Positions 35,719-44,902 of a stretch of 64,000 nucleotides of DNA are shown piece by piece. Location: assembly GCA_026397915.1 (NCBI GenBank), contig JAPLTX010000050.1, forward strand, positions 43,567-107,566. The letters are read 5' to 3'. Position 1 is the stretch's first letter; each line of letters begins with the position of its first letter. Under the pieces are notes generated by a model, which was not told the DNA's origin, ran no database searches, and saw only the letters and a program-made list of their open reading frames with translations. The position numbers were made by a program, and so were the translations under genes. Origin of the DNA: Verrucomicrobiota bacterium. GTDB lineage: Bacteria; Verrucomicrobiota; Verrucomicrobiia; CAIQCK01.

Positions 35719-36249
35719 ATGAATAGGCACCTTGTATTCCTGTTATCGGTTTGGATGTTGGCGGGTATAAGCGAGGCTGCGGAGGAAGCGGAAGAACATA
35801 TAGACAAGATTATTCCCAAACAACACGTGGTGCGCGGTATCGGGCTCACCTTAAAAGGCAACCAGGCGATCACCACTCAGGCTACATTCAAACCGCCGGT
35901 TGAGATCACCATTATTGCCAAAACGGATTCAACAGACATCCGTCTGAGCTACGCCGTGAGAACCGTGGTCTTCAACTGGGTGAATAACCCTGGAGAATTG
36001 AGAGTAGGCGGCAAACCTGTTGGGCAAATTGGGAAGGCCGGAGCTGGTCATGTCCCGATAAACAAATATGTGACATTCAAATGGATAGTCTTGCCTACGG
36101 AACAGCGCATCTTTGTTAACGATGAATTGCGGTTTGAACACAAAGGGGACTATTCGAAGATCAATGAGCCTATCGGAGTCAGTTCCTATCATTCAAAGGT
36201 CTCCGTCAAGTCCATCAAAGTCCGCCAACTAAGCGGAACTCGCCCCTAG
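35719..36249 (+). CDS. Secreted protein with LamG/DUF1080-like fold, unknown
   Basis: The 176-residue protein has a signal peptide (LVFLLSVWMLAGISEA, cleaved near residue 20). The mature part contains beta-rich motifs (VEITIIAKTDSTDIRLSYA, VTFKWIVLPTEQRIFVNDEL, GVSSYHSKVSVKSIKVRQL) like carbohydrate-binding or DUF1080 domains common in planctomycetes and verrucomicrobia. No catalytic residues were recognised. It lies 63 nt after the Fn3-like copy 2 on the same strand. Confidence 0.7.
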   Translation: MNRHLVFLLSVWMLAGISEAAEEAEEHIDKIIPKQHVVRGIGLTLKGNQAITTQATFKPPVEITIIAKTDSTDIRLSYAVRTVVFNWVNNPGELRVGGKPVGQIGKAGAGHVPINKYVTFKWIVLPTEQRIFVNDELRFEHKGDYSKINEPIGVSSYHSKVSVKSIKVRQLSGTRP

Positions 36250-36255
36250 TCACCA

Positions 36256-36395
36256 GGGCACCTCCGGTAACTTCATCTCCGATTACGATTATTGTAGGCC
36301 GCTTCTGCGAAGCGGCGGTTTTGTGGAGGATGTCGCCGACTCGCAGAGTCGGCCTACAGCAAATCCTGAGTTTCGAAGAGTTACCGGAGGTGCCC
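36256..36395. repeat. Nested palindromic element
   Basis: Perfect 17-nt inverted arms (36256-36272 and 36379-36395, GGGCACCTCCGGTAACT) enclose a second element, 36293-36358, with its own inverted ends TGTAGGCCG/CGGCCTACA. The inner element has two further small hairpins (CGCTTC/GAAGCG and CCGACT/AGTCGG). The structure suggests one palindromic repeat inserted into another. Confidence 0.85.
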
Positions 36396-36496
36396 ACCAG
36401 TCATCGGGGTCGCTCTATGACACCGGACGCTGCGGCATCAACGCAAAAGGCGCAAGAGACGGGAGCCTCCTGCGCCTTGTTGTGAGAGCAGACTGG

Positions 36497-37567
36497 TTAC
36501 GCCAGGCCGAATTCCTTCTTGTTCGCTTCGCAGGAAGCTAGCACGGGCTTTTCGGAGAGCTTGGCCTTGAGCATCGCCTGTTCGTCCGCGCCTGCGGTGA
36601 GCGGCAACGCAATCTGGCCGCCTTCGGCCGCGGAACGTTGCAGGGCAAACATGACCTCGGCGCCGAGCGCGGCATGGGCGAGGTTGCAGGGATGGACCTT
36701 CGTGCCATCGAGCCAGTCGGCCATGTCCTGGATGTAAGGCGGCATGTCGGCGTCGTAGTTCATCACGCCGTCGCCTCCCTGGCAGCCGCCGCTCTTGGTG
36801 ACCGCGCGCCAGCCGCCGTTGGTGAGCACTTCGACGAAGCCCTCGGTGCCTTGCGCGCCGATGCGGTTCTTGCCCCACCACTTGGCGACCTCCGGCTGGT
36901 CGGGCGCGCCCGCGCCGCATTCGTAGATGCCGCGCACGCCGTTGGCGAACTGCACAAAGCCGGCGATGTAGTCGGGCGAGGGATGGTTGTCGGCGAACTT
37001 GGACTTGCCGGCCGCCTGCGCCGTGGCCCAGACGCCGGGCGCGTAGTCGTTGAACCACATGGAGTAATCAATCATGTGGCTCAGCATGTGGGTCATCCAA
37101 CCGGTGGCGGTGCCATAGACGGTGTGGATGCGGCCGAGCGCTCCGCTGGCGGCGATCTCCTTCACCTTCTGGTAATGTTTGCCGTAGCGGTGCTGGTGGC
37201 TGACGACGGCCTTCGTGCCGGCGGAGTCGAGCAGCTTCTTCATCTCCATCATCTCGGCGCTGGTAAGCGAGACCGGCTTCTCGAACGCGATGAGCTTCGC
37301 GCCGCCCTGGACGCCGGCCTTGATGAAAGGCATGCGCAGGTGCGGCATCGTGCAGAAGCAGAATACGTCCGGCTTCAGTTCGGCGGCGAGGGCGGCGGCG
37401 TCCTTGCTGGTCTTGGGATTGCCGAGCTTGGCCGCGGCCGCGTCGAGGCGCGCCTGGTCAATGTCGCAGATGCCGGCAACCTGGAAGCGGGGGTTGGCGT
37501 TGAACGCGGTGGCGTGGTGCATGCCGCGCTTGCCCATGCCGACGACGATGACGGAGTATTTTTTCAT
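36497..37567 (-). CDS. Gfo/Idh/MocA family oxidoreductase
   Basis: The 356 residues have an N-terminal Rossmann fold (SVIVVGMGKRGMHHA) and the catalytic EKP motif (96-98), followed by the family's C-terminal alpha/beta domain. Family members oxidise or reduce sugar carbons with NAD(P). It is the last gene of a four-gene run: ROK kinase, PIG-L deacetylase, DegT aminotransferase and this one. A dehydrogenase plus DegT aminotransferase is a known way to build amino sugars; here the substrate is unknown. Confidence 0.92.
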   Translation of the reverse strand: MKKYSVIVVGMGKRGMHHATAFNANPRFQVAGICDIDQARLDAAAAKLGNPKTSKDAAALAAELKPDVFCFCTMPHLRMPFIKAGVQGGAKLIAFEKPVSLTSAEMMEMKKLLDSAGTKAVVSHQHRYGKHYQKVKEIAASGALGRIHTVYGTATGWMTHMLSHMIDYSMWFNDYAPGVWATAQAAGKSKFADNHPSPDYIAGFVQFANGVRGIYECGAGAPDQPEVAKWWGKNRIGAQGTEGFVEVLTNGGWRAVTKSGGCQGGDGVMNYDADMPPYIQDMADWLDGTKVHPCNLAHAALGAEVMFALQRSAAEGGQIALPLTAGADEQAMLKAKLSEKPVLASCEANKKEFGLA

Positions 37568-37699
37568 TGGAGTAATGGAGTGTTGGAGTGATGGGGTGTT
37601 GGATCCGGGAACAGAGCTTTGGAGTCAGGAGTATTGGAGCGCCGGGCTGCATCAAACAACCCATGACTCCAATACTCCATCACATCCATTACTCCAATA
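37568..37699. repeat. Inverted 8-nt tandem-repeat element (GGAGTAAT-type)
   Basis: The left arm is GGAGTAAT, GGAGTGTT, GGAGTGAT and GGGGTGTT; the right arm is CCAATACT, CCATCACA and related complementary units. It fills the gap between the DegT and Gfo/Idh genes. Its units match the element at 1243-1347. Confidence 0.8.
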
Positions 37700-37705
37700 G
37701 TCGTC

Positions 37706-38830
37706 CTACTTCTGCGCCTTGTCCCACTCGAGGGACTTGGCGATGACGTAGTCCACTTCCTCGGCGGTCAGTTCGGGGAACATCGGGAGGCTGACGCAGG
37801 TCGCGGCGTTGTGCTCAGCGTTGGCCACGGAGCCGACGATGCGCGCGCCCTTGCCCCACGGATAACCTTCCTGCTTGTGGATGGCGATCGAGTAGTGGGT
37901 CTTGGCGTCAATGCCGTTGTCCACAAGGAACTTCACCATCGCGTCGCGCTGTTCGGTCTTCTTCGTCTCGATGGCGTAGAGGTGGAACACATGGCGATAG
38001 CCCGGCACTTGGTAGGGAAGCGTGAAGTTCTTCGCACCCTTGAGTCCCGCGGTGTAGCGCGCGGCCCACTTGCGGCGGAGGTCGGACCACTCCGTGATGT
38101 GCTTGAGCTTGGCGCTGAGGATGCCGGCGTGGATGTCGTCGAGCCGGCTGTTGAAACCGAAGCTGTGGACGTTGCGTTTGTTGGAACCGTGGTTGCGCAG
38201 TTGGCGAACGCGCGCGTCAATGTCGGCGTTGTTGGTCACCAGCGCGCCACTGTCGCCGAACGTGCCGAGGTTCTTCTGGATGATGAAGCTCGTCGTGGCC
38301 GCATCGCTCAGTTCGCCGATGCGGAAGCTGCCGCCGTTCGCGTCAATGGCCTGCGCGTTGTCCTCGATGAGCTTGAGCTTGTGCTTGTCGGCGATCTTCT
38401 TGATGGCCGGCATGTCGGCGCACTGGCCGTAGAGATGGACCGGGATGATCGCCTTGGTCTTCGGCGTGATGGCCGCCTCGATCTTGGCCGGGTCAATACA
38501 CTTGGTCTTCGGGCAGCAATCCACGAACACAGCGGTCGCGCCGGCGATCCAGATCGCCTCGGCGGTGGCGAAGAACGTGTTCGGGTGCGTGATAACCTCG
38601 TCGCCGGGTCCAATACCGAGCGCCATCAGCGCCATCCAGATCGCGTCGGTGCCGTTGCCAAGGCCGATGGCGAACTTGGTGCCGCTGTATTTCGCGAACT
38701 CCGCCTCGAACTGCTTGAGCATCGGGCCTTGGACATATTCGCCGCTCATCAGCACCCGCTGGATGTTGGCGTCAATCTCCGCCTTGATGTTCTGATATTG
38801 CTTAACGTGACCGTAGAACGGAACCTTCAT
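37706..38830 (-). CDS. DegT/DnrJ/EryC1 family aminotransferase
   Basis: This 374-residue PLP enzyme transfers an amino group to a keto-sugar or keto-cyclitol. The PLP lysine is probably K186 in FIIQKNLGTFGDSGA. Also visible are GLGNGTDAIWMAL, VHLYGQCADM and EDNAQAI. It sits between a PIG-L deacetylase and a Gfo/Idh oxidoreductase. The partner dehydrogenase could supply its keto substrate. Confidence 0.93.
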   Translation of the reverse strand: MKVPFYGHVKQYQNIKAEIDANIQRVLMSGEYVQGPMLKQFEAEFAKYSGTKFAIGLGNGTDAIWMALMALGIGPGDEVITHPNTFFATAEAIWIAGATAVFVDCCPKTKCIDPAKIEAAITPKTKAIIPVHLYGQCADMPAIKKIADKHKLKLIEDNAQAIDANGGSFRIGELSDAATTSFIIQKNLGTFGDSGALVTNNADIDARVRQLRNHGSNKRNVHSFGFNSRLDDIHAGILSAKLKHITEWSDLRRKWAARYTAGLKGAKNFTLPYQVPGYRHVFHLYAIETKKTEQRDAMVKFLVDNGIDAKTHYSIAIHKQEGYPWGKGARIVGSVANAEHNAATCVSLPMFPELTAEEVDYVIAKSLEWDKAQK

Positions 38831-38868
38831 CTCTCTCTATCTCCTTATGGTTGTTTGTTCGGATATGA

Positions 38869-39729
38869 CTACGTAAATAACGGTTTCAGCTCATCCTGAC
38901 AAGATATCAGCTTGCCGCCGTCGAAAAACTTTTCCAGCTTGCCGCCGGACCATCGTTGCAGCCGATACAGCGTCGCGAAAGCATAGTTCGGCGCCTGGCC
39001 GCCCTGCCCGCCCACAATCTCCGCGCCGCGGCGGACGTTGTCCTGCATCCACGCCGGCTGGCCGAGGTGGTAGGGGTTGCGCTGCACCTCGCCGACGTGG
39101 AACGAAGTCGCTGCCACCATGTCGGCCACGTCGCGCGCGCTGGATTCCACCATCAGGTTCGGCGTCGTCATCGCCGCCCAAAATTCCGTTTCCACGACAA
39201 GGCAAGAAAACGCCGGGCCGAGCTTTGCCATCGCCTCCGTCACCAGCAGGTTGGTGCCGATGTGCGTGCCGTTCAAATCCTGCGCGTGCGGCATGAAGAC
39301 GACGCGCGGCTGTTGCGCGGCAAGAATACCGGCGATGACATCCACCGCAGCGGCCCAGTTCGCCGGGTCTTGCTCACGGCCCTTCGGGCTGATCTTTTCA
39401 AGGCCGTTCTCGCGCGTCGTGAGCAAACCAAAACCAAGGAAGTCGCAGGCGTTGCGAAGCTCAGCGAGCCGCCCTGCTTGGCGCTCCTTGTTGCTACCTT
39501 GCGTGACGGCGACGTTGATGACGTTCATCTTCGCTTCGCGCAAGAGTCGCAACGCCAACGCACCGATGATGCACTCGTCATCCGGGTGAGGCGCGAAGAT
39601 CAACACTTTCGGCGCCTTCGCGCGCAGCTTGGGACGCTTGGCCGGCGGGATGCCGCCGAGCGGGCAGGCTTTGCCCTTCTCCACAGCGCGAAGGTAAGCA
39701 GCAACGAAAGATTTGTATGGATTCTTCAT
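38869..39729 (-). CDS. PIG-L/LmbE family deacetylase
   Basis: These are zinc-dependent N-deacetylases of sugars. The 286-residue protein has the metal motif PHPDDE (H48, D51 region) and a conserved His in NGTHIGTN, the second metal ligand position. It has no signal peptide, so it should act in the cytoplasm. It follows the ROK kinase by 12 bp. Together they suggest deacetylation of an acetylated amino sugar. Confidence 0.92.
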   Translation of the reverse strand: MKNPYKSFVAAYLRAVEKGKACPLGGIPPAKRPKLRAKAPKVLIFAPHPDDECIIGALALRLLREAKMNVINVAVTQGSNKERQAGRLAELRNACDFLGFGLLTTRENGLEKISPKGREQDPANWAAAVDVIAGILAAQQPRVVFMPHAQDLNGTHIGTNLLVTEAMAKLGPAFSCLVVETEFWAAMTTPNLMVESSARDVADMVAATSFHVGEVQRNPYHLGQPAWMQDNVRRGAEIVGGQGGQAPNYAFATLYRLQRWSGGKLEKFFDGGKLISCQDELKPLFT

Positions 39730-39741
39730 GTTCGCCTCCTG

Positions 39742-41157
39742 CTATCGCTTCGAAACCCACGGCAGGCTCGCCGCGGCAATGGCCTGCCCGTGCCGCTTGT
39801 CGCGCTCGTCCGGCACACGCAGCAGGATCTTCTCGGCCAGTTCCGGGAACTCCGCCTTGAGCACCTTGCTCGTGTGGTTGAGCAGGATCTCGCCGCCCGC
39901 GCCCGACGTGACGCGGCCGAGCACCAGCACGTTCTTGATCGTGTAGAAGTCCGCGTAGTGAGCGATGGCGTAGCCGAAACAGGTGCCGATAGTCTGGTAA
40001 ATCTTCTCCGCGCGATAGTCCCCCTTCTCCATCAACGCCTGCACGTGCTTGAGCTTTTCCGGCAACGGCAGCGCAGGGTCCACCTCGATGCCCGCGACAC
40101 CAAGCAACCGGCCGACGGCCTGCTGCGAGAAATACTGCACACCGCAGCCGCGGTCGCCGGACCATTCGTCGGCGGGCGCGTTCGGCGCGTAGTCCACCGG
40201 CGCGAACGCCAACTCGTTGAGCCATGACGTGATGTTGCCGTCGGGCGTGACATAGCCGGCGGCGAGACTCGACCCCATCGCGATGCCGAGCACGGCGTTG
40301 TCGTTCATGGACATCGAGCCGGCCAGCGCCGTTACCTCGCCGTCGTTCACCACCTCAAACGGAATGTCGTGCCACGCCTTCCTCATCTCCAGGAACAGAT
40401 CCTTCACGCGGCTATCGAACAGCTCCCGCGGCACGCCCCGAAACAGCGACGCCACTTTCACGCGGTTGTTCACATAGACGCCCGCCGAGCTGCCGCCGAT
40501 GGCGTCCACGCGCGGCAAGTGCGCCGCCGCGCTCTTGAGCGACTCCATGATCTGGTCGAAATGCCACTGAGGGTCCTTCTGCGGCACCGGGTTCCACACC
40601 GTCTCCTCGCTAAACACCACCTTGCCGTCCACCACCGCCGCTACCTTGCGGTCGCTCGCGCCGAGGTCGAACCCGATGCGGCAGCCTTCCAGATGTCGGC
40701 CGAGCGGCTTCGTCGCCTCGCGCGGCGCGGGCACCTTGCCGCGCCCGACTGTGACCACCTCGAACGGCCGCTCATACACCCGCTCGCCCATCAAATCCGC
40801 GTCGAACCGCCCCGTCGCCTGCCCGCGATAATGCCCTTGGAGTTGCTCGCCGAACGTGCTCGGCCCATCGAAGTAAACCCGGAACCCGCCGCGCGACCAG
40901 AGCGCGAACTTCACCAGCCGCTCCAGATACGTGGCGTTGGCCGCCGCCTCCGGATGACCTTCGGGGAAAATGGCGGTGGGAAAATGGAACACGGAGCCGT
41001 CCGCCTGCTCCAACGCGACCGTCACTGCCAACTCATTGCCCGACGCGCGCACGCGCTGCCGAAATGCACGATTAGCCAGCACCGCCGGCCGGAAAAAGGG
41101 ATCCAGCACCGGCGTCAGCTTCGGCGTCACCAGAGGCAAACCATGATTCTCATTCAT
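39742..41157 (-). CDS. ROK-like sugar kinase
   Basis: ATG at 41157 (MNENHGLPLV) gives 471 residues, longer than a typical ROK protein (about 300), owing to an extra N-terminal ~130 residues. The ROK core shows GFDLGASDRKVAAV, GGSSAGVYVNN, VVNDGEVTALAG and AMGSSLAAGYV. The zinc motif CxCGxxGC is not clear. It may phosphorylate or sense the sugar handled by the downstream deacetylase-aminotransferase-dehydrogenase genes. It is the first gene of the operon. Confidence 0.85.
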   Translation of the reverse strand: MNENHGLPLVTPKLTPVLDPFFRPAVLANRAFRQRVRASGNELAVTVALEQADGSVFHFPTAIFPEGHPEAAANATYLERLVKFALWSRGGFRVYFDGPSTFGEQLQGHYRGQATGRFDADLMGERVYERPFEVVTVGRGKVPAPREATKPLGRHLEGCRIGFDLGASDRKVAAVVDGKVVFSEETVWNPVPQKDPQWHFDQIMESLKSAAAHLPRVDAIGGSSAGVYVNNRVKVASLFRGVPRELFDSRVKDLFLEMRKAWHDIPFEVVNDGEVTALAGSMSMNDNAVLGIAMGSSLAAGYVTPDGNITSWLNELAFAPVDYAPNAPADEWSGDRGCGVQYFSQQAVGRLLGVAGIEVDPALPLPEKLKHVQALMEKGDYRAEKIYQTIGTCFGYAIAHYADFYTIKNVLVLGRVTSGAGGEILLNHTSKVLKAEFPELAEKILLRVPDERDKRHGQAIAAASLPWVSKR

Positions 41158-41232
41158 GCTCACGTCCTCGCTTCGCACTTCGCTGCTCCTCGCAGCCAAA
41201 CAATCGCAAACTCGAAGCCGGCCACGATAAAT

Positions 41233-41247
41233 AATCGCGCCGCGATT
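41233..41247. promoter_or_regulatory. 15-nt palindrome upstream of the ROK operon
   Basis: AATCGCGCCGCGATT has 7-nt perfect arms around one base, about 75 nt before the ROK start codon and in the divergent region toward the histidine kinase at 41455. On the plus strand a T-run follows, but no plus-strand gene precedes it, so an operator is likelier than a terminator. Confidence 0.35.
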
Positions 41248-41454
41248 GCAATGTTTTTTAACAATCTGGTGTTAGGACAATCACAAGCAGGGTGGGTCTG
41301 TGAACGAAGCAAGTCACCCGTTCGACCCGCTGTTTGGAGAATGCGGCCGTATTAGCCTTGCCGCACCGGCCAATTAGAAATGGTATTCGGCGCGTTTTGC
41401 AGTAGATTGTGTTCGGTGCGGATCGGAAGTGCGAACCACAGAAGTTCTGCGATC

Positions 41455-43311
41455 ATGAAAAGCCCCGCCACGAAAACGATCCTCTGGACTGTCCTGCCCT
41501 ACGTGCTGTTCGCCAGCTTGTGGATACTCCTGTCCGACCGGCTGCTGGAGGTTCTGCCGCTTGATGCTGCCGCTCGCACGCAATGGTCCATTTACAAGGG
41601 CTGGGCCTTCGTGCTCGTCACGGCGGTGCTGCTGTCGGTCCTGCTGCACGCGGGACTGAGGGCGCGCAAACGGGCCGAGGAAGAGTTGCGGGCGACCCAA
41701 GCCAACCTTGAACGACGTGTAAGCGAGCGCACCACGGAACTGGCCGGTGCCAACAACCGGGCTGAATCCGTGCTTAAGACAGGGGCCTTGCAGAACGCGA
41801 TTTTCAACAGCGCCAACTTCTCCAGCATCGCCACTGACGCGAAGGGCGTCATCCAAATCTTCAACGTCGGCGCGGAACGCATGCTGGGCTATGCGGCCGC
41901 CGACGTGATGAACAAGATCACGCCGGCCGACATTTCCGATCCACGGGAAGTGATCGCGCGCGCCAAGGCGTTGAGCGCCGAACTCGGAACCCCGATTACG
42001 CCGGGCTTCGAGGCATTGGTGTTCAAGGCCTCGCGCGGGATCGAGGACATCTACGAGTTGACCTACATCCGCAAGGACGGCAGCCGCTTTCCGGCGATCG
42101 TGTCGGTCACGGCGCTGCGCGACGCTCAAGGTGGAATCATCGGCTATCTGCTGATCGGCACGGACAACACCGCTCGCAAGCATGTTGAAGATCAACTGCG
42201 GTGGACCGAGGAGAGTTTCCGGTTGATGGTGGAGAGCGTGACCGACTACGCCATTGTCATGCTGGATCCGGAGGGGCGCGTGCTGAGTTGGAACAGCGGA
42301 GCACAGCGGATCAAGGGCTACAGTGCGGAGGAAATCGTCGGCCAGCACTTTTCCCGGTTTTATCCCCGCCAGGACATCGAGCGCGGCGCGCCGCAGCACG
42401 ACCTGAACGTCGCGGCAGCCAAGGGACGGTTCGAAGACGAGGGCTGGCGGGTGCGCAAAGACGGCTCGACCTTCTGGGCCAATGTGATCTTCACGGCGAT
42501 ACGGGACCAGGTCGGCAATCTGCGCGGCTTCGCCAAGCTGACCCGGGACTTGACCGAGCGCAGAAAGGTGGAAGTGGAGATCACAAACGCCAAGTCGGTG
42601 GCGGAAAAGGCCAATCTCGCGAAATCCGACTTCCTCGCCAACATGTCGCACGAATTGCGCACGCCGCTCAACTCGATCATCGGCTTCACCGGCATCGTCC
42701 TGCAAGGGCTGGCCGGGCCGTTGAACCCTGAGCAGACAAAGCAGCTCGAAATGGTGCGGGGCAGCGCGCGGCATTTGCTGGCGCTCATCAATGACGTGCT
42801 CGACATCTCGAAGATCGAGGCGGGCGAGTTGAAGGTGAGTTGCGAGCCGTTCGACCTCCGCGCGTCCATCACCAAGGTTCTCGGCATTGTGAAGCCGCTC
42901 GCCGAAAAGAAAGGGCTGGCGCTACGCGTGCAAATAGCGCCCGACTTGGGCCAGTCCGTCAGCGACCCGCGCCGCGTCGAGCAAATCCTGCTCAACCTGC
43001 TCAACAATGCCATCAAGTTCTCCGAGCGCGGCGAAGTCACGTTCATAGCCGAGGTGACTTCGGAAGCCGCGCGGATGCGGATCACCGACACCGGCATCGG
43101 CATCAAGCCGGACGACTTGGCGACGTTGTTTCAGCCGTTCCGGCAGATTGACTCCGGCCTGTCGCGGAATCATGAAGGGACGGGCTTGGGTCTGGCCATT
43201 TGCCGGCGCTTGGCCGATTTGTTGGGTGGGGAAATCCGCGCGGAGAGCGAGTGGGGTAAGGGCAGCACGTTCACTTTCACCCTGCCGTTGAAAGGAAGGG
43301 GAGAATCATGA
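41455..43311 (+). CDS. Membrane PAS-PAS sensor histidine kinase
   Basis: ATG at 41455 gives 618 residues. Two transmembrane helices (about 9-28 and 48-66), a short coiled coil, and PAS domains around 95-220 (FNSANFSSIATDAKGVIQIF) and 240-350 (VTDYAIVMLDPEGRVLSWNS) precede a HisKA domain with the phosphorylated H399 (NMSHELRTPLNSI). The ATPase domain has NAIKFSERG, DTGIGI and GTGLGLAI. The periplasmic loop is tiny, so sensing is probably by PAS. It overlaps the next receiver gene by 4 nt. Confidence 0.94.
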   Translation: MKSPATKTILWTVLPYVLFASLWILLSDRLLEVLPLDAAARTQWSIYKGWAFVLVTAVLLSVLLHAGLRARKRAEEELRATQANLERRVSERTTELAGANNRAESVLKTGALQNAIFNSANFSSIATDAKGVIQIFNVGAERMLGYAAADVMNKITPADISDPREVIARAKALSAELGTPITPGFEALVFKASRGIEDIYELTYIRKDGSRFPAIVSVTALRDAQGGIIGYLLIGTDNTARKHVEDQLRWTEESFRLMVESVTDYAIVMLDPEGRVLSWNSGAQRIKGYSAEEIVGQHFSRFYPRQDIERGAPQHDLNVAAAKGRFEDEGWRVRKDGSTFWANVIFTAIRDQVGNLRGFAKLTRDLTERRKVEVEITNAKSVAEKANLAKSDFLANMSHELRTPLNSIIGFTGIVLQGLAGPLNPEQTKQLEMVRGSARHLLALINDVLDISKIEAGELKVSCEPFDLRASITKVLGIVKPLAEKKGLALRVQIAPDLGQSVSDPRRVEQILLNLLNNAIKFSERGEVTFIAEVTSEAARMRITDTGIGIKPDDLATLFQPFRQIDSGLSRNHEGTGLGLAICRRLADLLGGEIRAESEWGKGSTFTFTLPLKGRGES

Positions 43312-43697
43312 AAGCGAAAATCCTCCTCGTCGAAGACAACGAACAAAACCGTTACCTCGCCACGTTCCTCCTGGAGAAACACGGCTTCACCGTCATCCAC
43401 GCGCCCGACGGCCCCACCGGCTTGGATCTCGCCGGCCGGGAACGCTTTGACCTCATCCTGCTGGATATCCACCTGCCCCGCATGGATGGTCATGCCGTGG
43501 CCCGCGCACTGCGGAGCAATCCCGCGCTGGCGGCCGTGCCCATCGTGGCCGTCACCTCCTACGTCATGGCCGGCGACCGGGAAAAAATCCTGGCGGCGGG
43601 CTGCGACGGCTACTTGGAGAAGCCCATCAACCCGGAGACGTTCGTGGCGGAAATCGAATCCTTTCTTCGCACGCCTGGAAAGGCAGGCGCCCCATGA
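43308..43697 (+). CDS. Single-domain response regulator (CheY/DivK-like)
   Basis: The 129-residue protein is one receiver domain: acidic pair ED (9-10) and phosphoacceptor D53 in LLDIHLPRMDG, with Thr and Lys in AVTSYV and LEKPINPE. No output domain. Its start overlaps the stop of the kinase before it and its stop overlaps the next gene by 4 nt. It may relay phosphate between kinases. Confidence 0.95.
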   Translation: MKAKILLVEDNEQNRYLATFLLEKHGFTVIHAPDGPTGLDLAGRERFDLILLDIHLPRMDGHAVARALRSNPALAAVPIVAVTSYVMAGDREKILAAGCDGYLEKPINPETFVAEIESFLRTPGKAGAP

Positions 43698-44902
43698 CTC
43701 GAGTGCTGATTGTTGATGACAAGCCGGAGAACCGCTACCTGCTGCGGGCGCTCCTGCAAGGCCACGGTTGCGAAGTGGACGAGGCCCGCCACGGGGCCGA
43801 GGCGCTGGTCAAGGCTCGGCAATCCCCGCCGCAACTCATCATCTCCGACCTGCTAATGTCCGTGATGGACGGCTACACGCTCCTGCGCCAGTGGAAGGCC
43901 GACGAGCGGCTGAAGCAGATTCCCTTCGTCGTCTATACCGCCACCTACATCGAGCCGAAGGACGAGAAGTTTGCCCTCGATCTCGGCGCGGACGCTTTTA
44001 TTGTCAAGCCCGCCGAGCCGGAGCCGTTCATGGCCCGCATCCGGGAAGTGCTGGCAAAAGCAGAGCGCCACGAACTGTCGCCGGCCCGCGCGCCACACGG
44101 CGAGGAAAAGGTCCTGCTCAAGGAATACAGCGAGGTCCTCATCCGCAAGATGGAGGAAAAGATGCTTCAACTGGAGCAGGCGAACCGCGAGCTGGCGGCA
44201 GGCATCACCGAGCGCGAGCGGGCGGAGGTGACGCTGCGTGCACTGTCGCTGCAGTTGAGCCGCGCGGAAGAGGAGGAGCGACGCCGCATCGCCCGCGAGC
44301 TGCACGATTCCACCGGCCAGAAGCTCGCCGCGTTGAGCATGACCGTCGGGTTGCTCCAGGACGCCACGAGCGCCCCGGCCGACAAGTCGGAGAAGATGTT
44401 CGCCGACTGCCTGGCGATGATCGAGCAATGCGCGCAGGAAATCCGCACGGTTTCCTACCTGCTGCATCCGCCGTTGCTGGATGAACTGGGGCTGGCCGCC
44501 GCGCTCGGCGACTACGTCGAGGGATTCTCGAAGCGTAGCGGCGTGCAGGTCGCGCTCGACGCGCCGCCCGATTTCGAACGGTTGCCCGACGAGGTCGAGA
44601 TCGCGCTGTTCCGTATCGTGCAGGAAAGCCTCGGCAACATCCACCGCCACGCCGGCGCCTCGACCGCGCGCATCCGCCTCGCCTGCGATGCGGAGCAGGT
44701 GACGCTGGAGGTGAGCGATGAGGGCCGCGGCATGTCCGCCGAAACGTTGCGCGCCATCGAAGCGGGGCGCGGTGCGGCGGGCGTCGGCATCGCGGGAATG
44801 CGGGAGCGGTTGCGGCTGCTCGGCGGACGACTGGAAATCGAGTCTGGCGGACAAGGCACCACGATGCGTGCTATCATTCCACGGCGACAGGAACCGACAT
44901 GA
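43694..44902 (+). CDS. Receiver-HisKA_3 hybrid histidine kinase (NarX-like output)
   Basis: The 402 residues have an N-terminal receiver with D52, a coiled coil (about 135-190) and a HisKA_3 dimerisation domain with H204 (RIARELHDSTGQK). An HATPase_c domain follows (NIHRHAGASTARIRL, SDEGRGMS). The last gene's NarL-like regulator is the likely partner of this kinase type. The receiver-first layout suggests that phosphorylation by the upstream kinase controls kinase activity. It overlaps the following gene by 4 nt. Confidence 0.94.
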   Translation: MTRVLIVDDKPENRYLLRALLQGHGCEVDEARHGAEALVKARQSPPQLIISDLLMSVMDGYTLLRQWKADERLKQIPFVVYTATYIEPKDEKFALDLGADAFIVKPAEPEPFMARIREVLAKAERHELSPARAPHGEEKVLLKEYSEVLIRKMEEKMLQLEQANRELAAGITERERAEVTLRALSLQLSRAEEEERRRIARELHDSTGQKLAALSMTVGLLQDATSAPADKSEKMFADCLAMIEQCAQEIRTVSYLLHPPLLDELGLAAALGDYVEGFSKRSGVQVALDAPPDFERLPDEVEIALFRIVQESLGNIHRHAGASTARIRLACDAEQVTLEVSDEGRGMSAETLRAIEAGRGAAGVGIAGMRERLRLLGGRLEIESGGQGTTMRAIIPRRQEPT

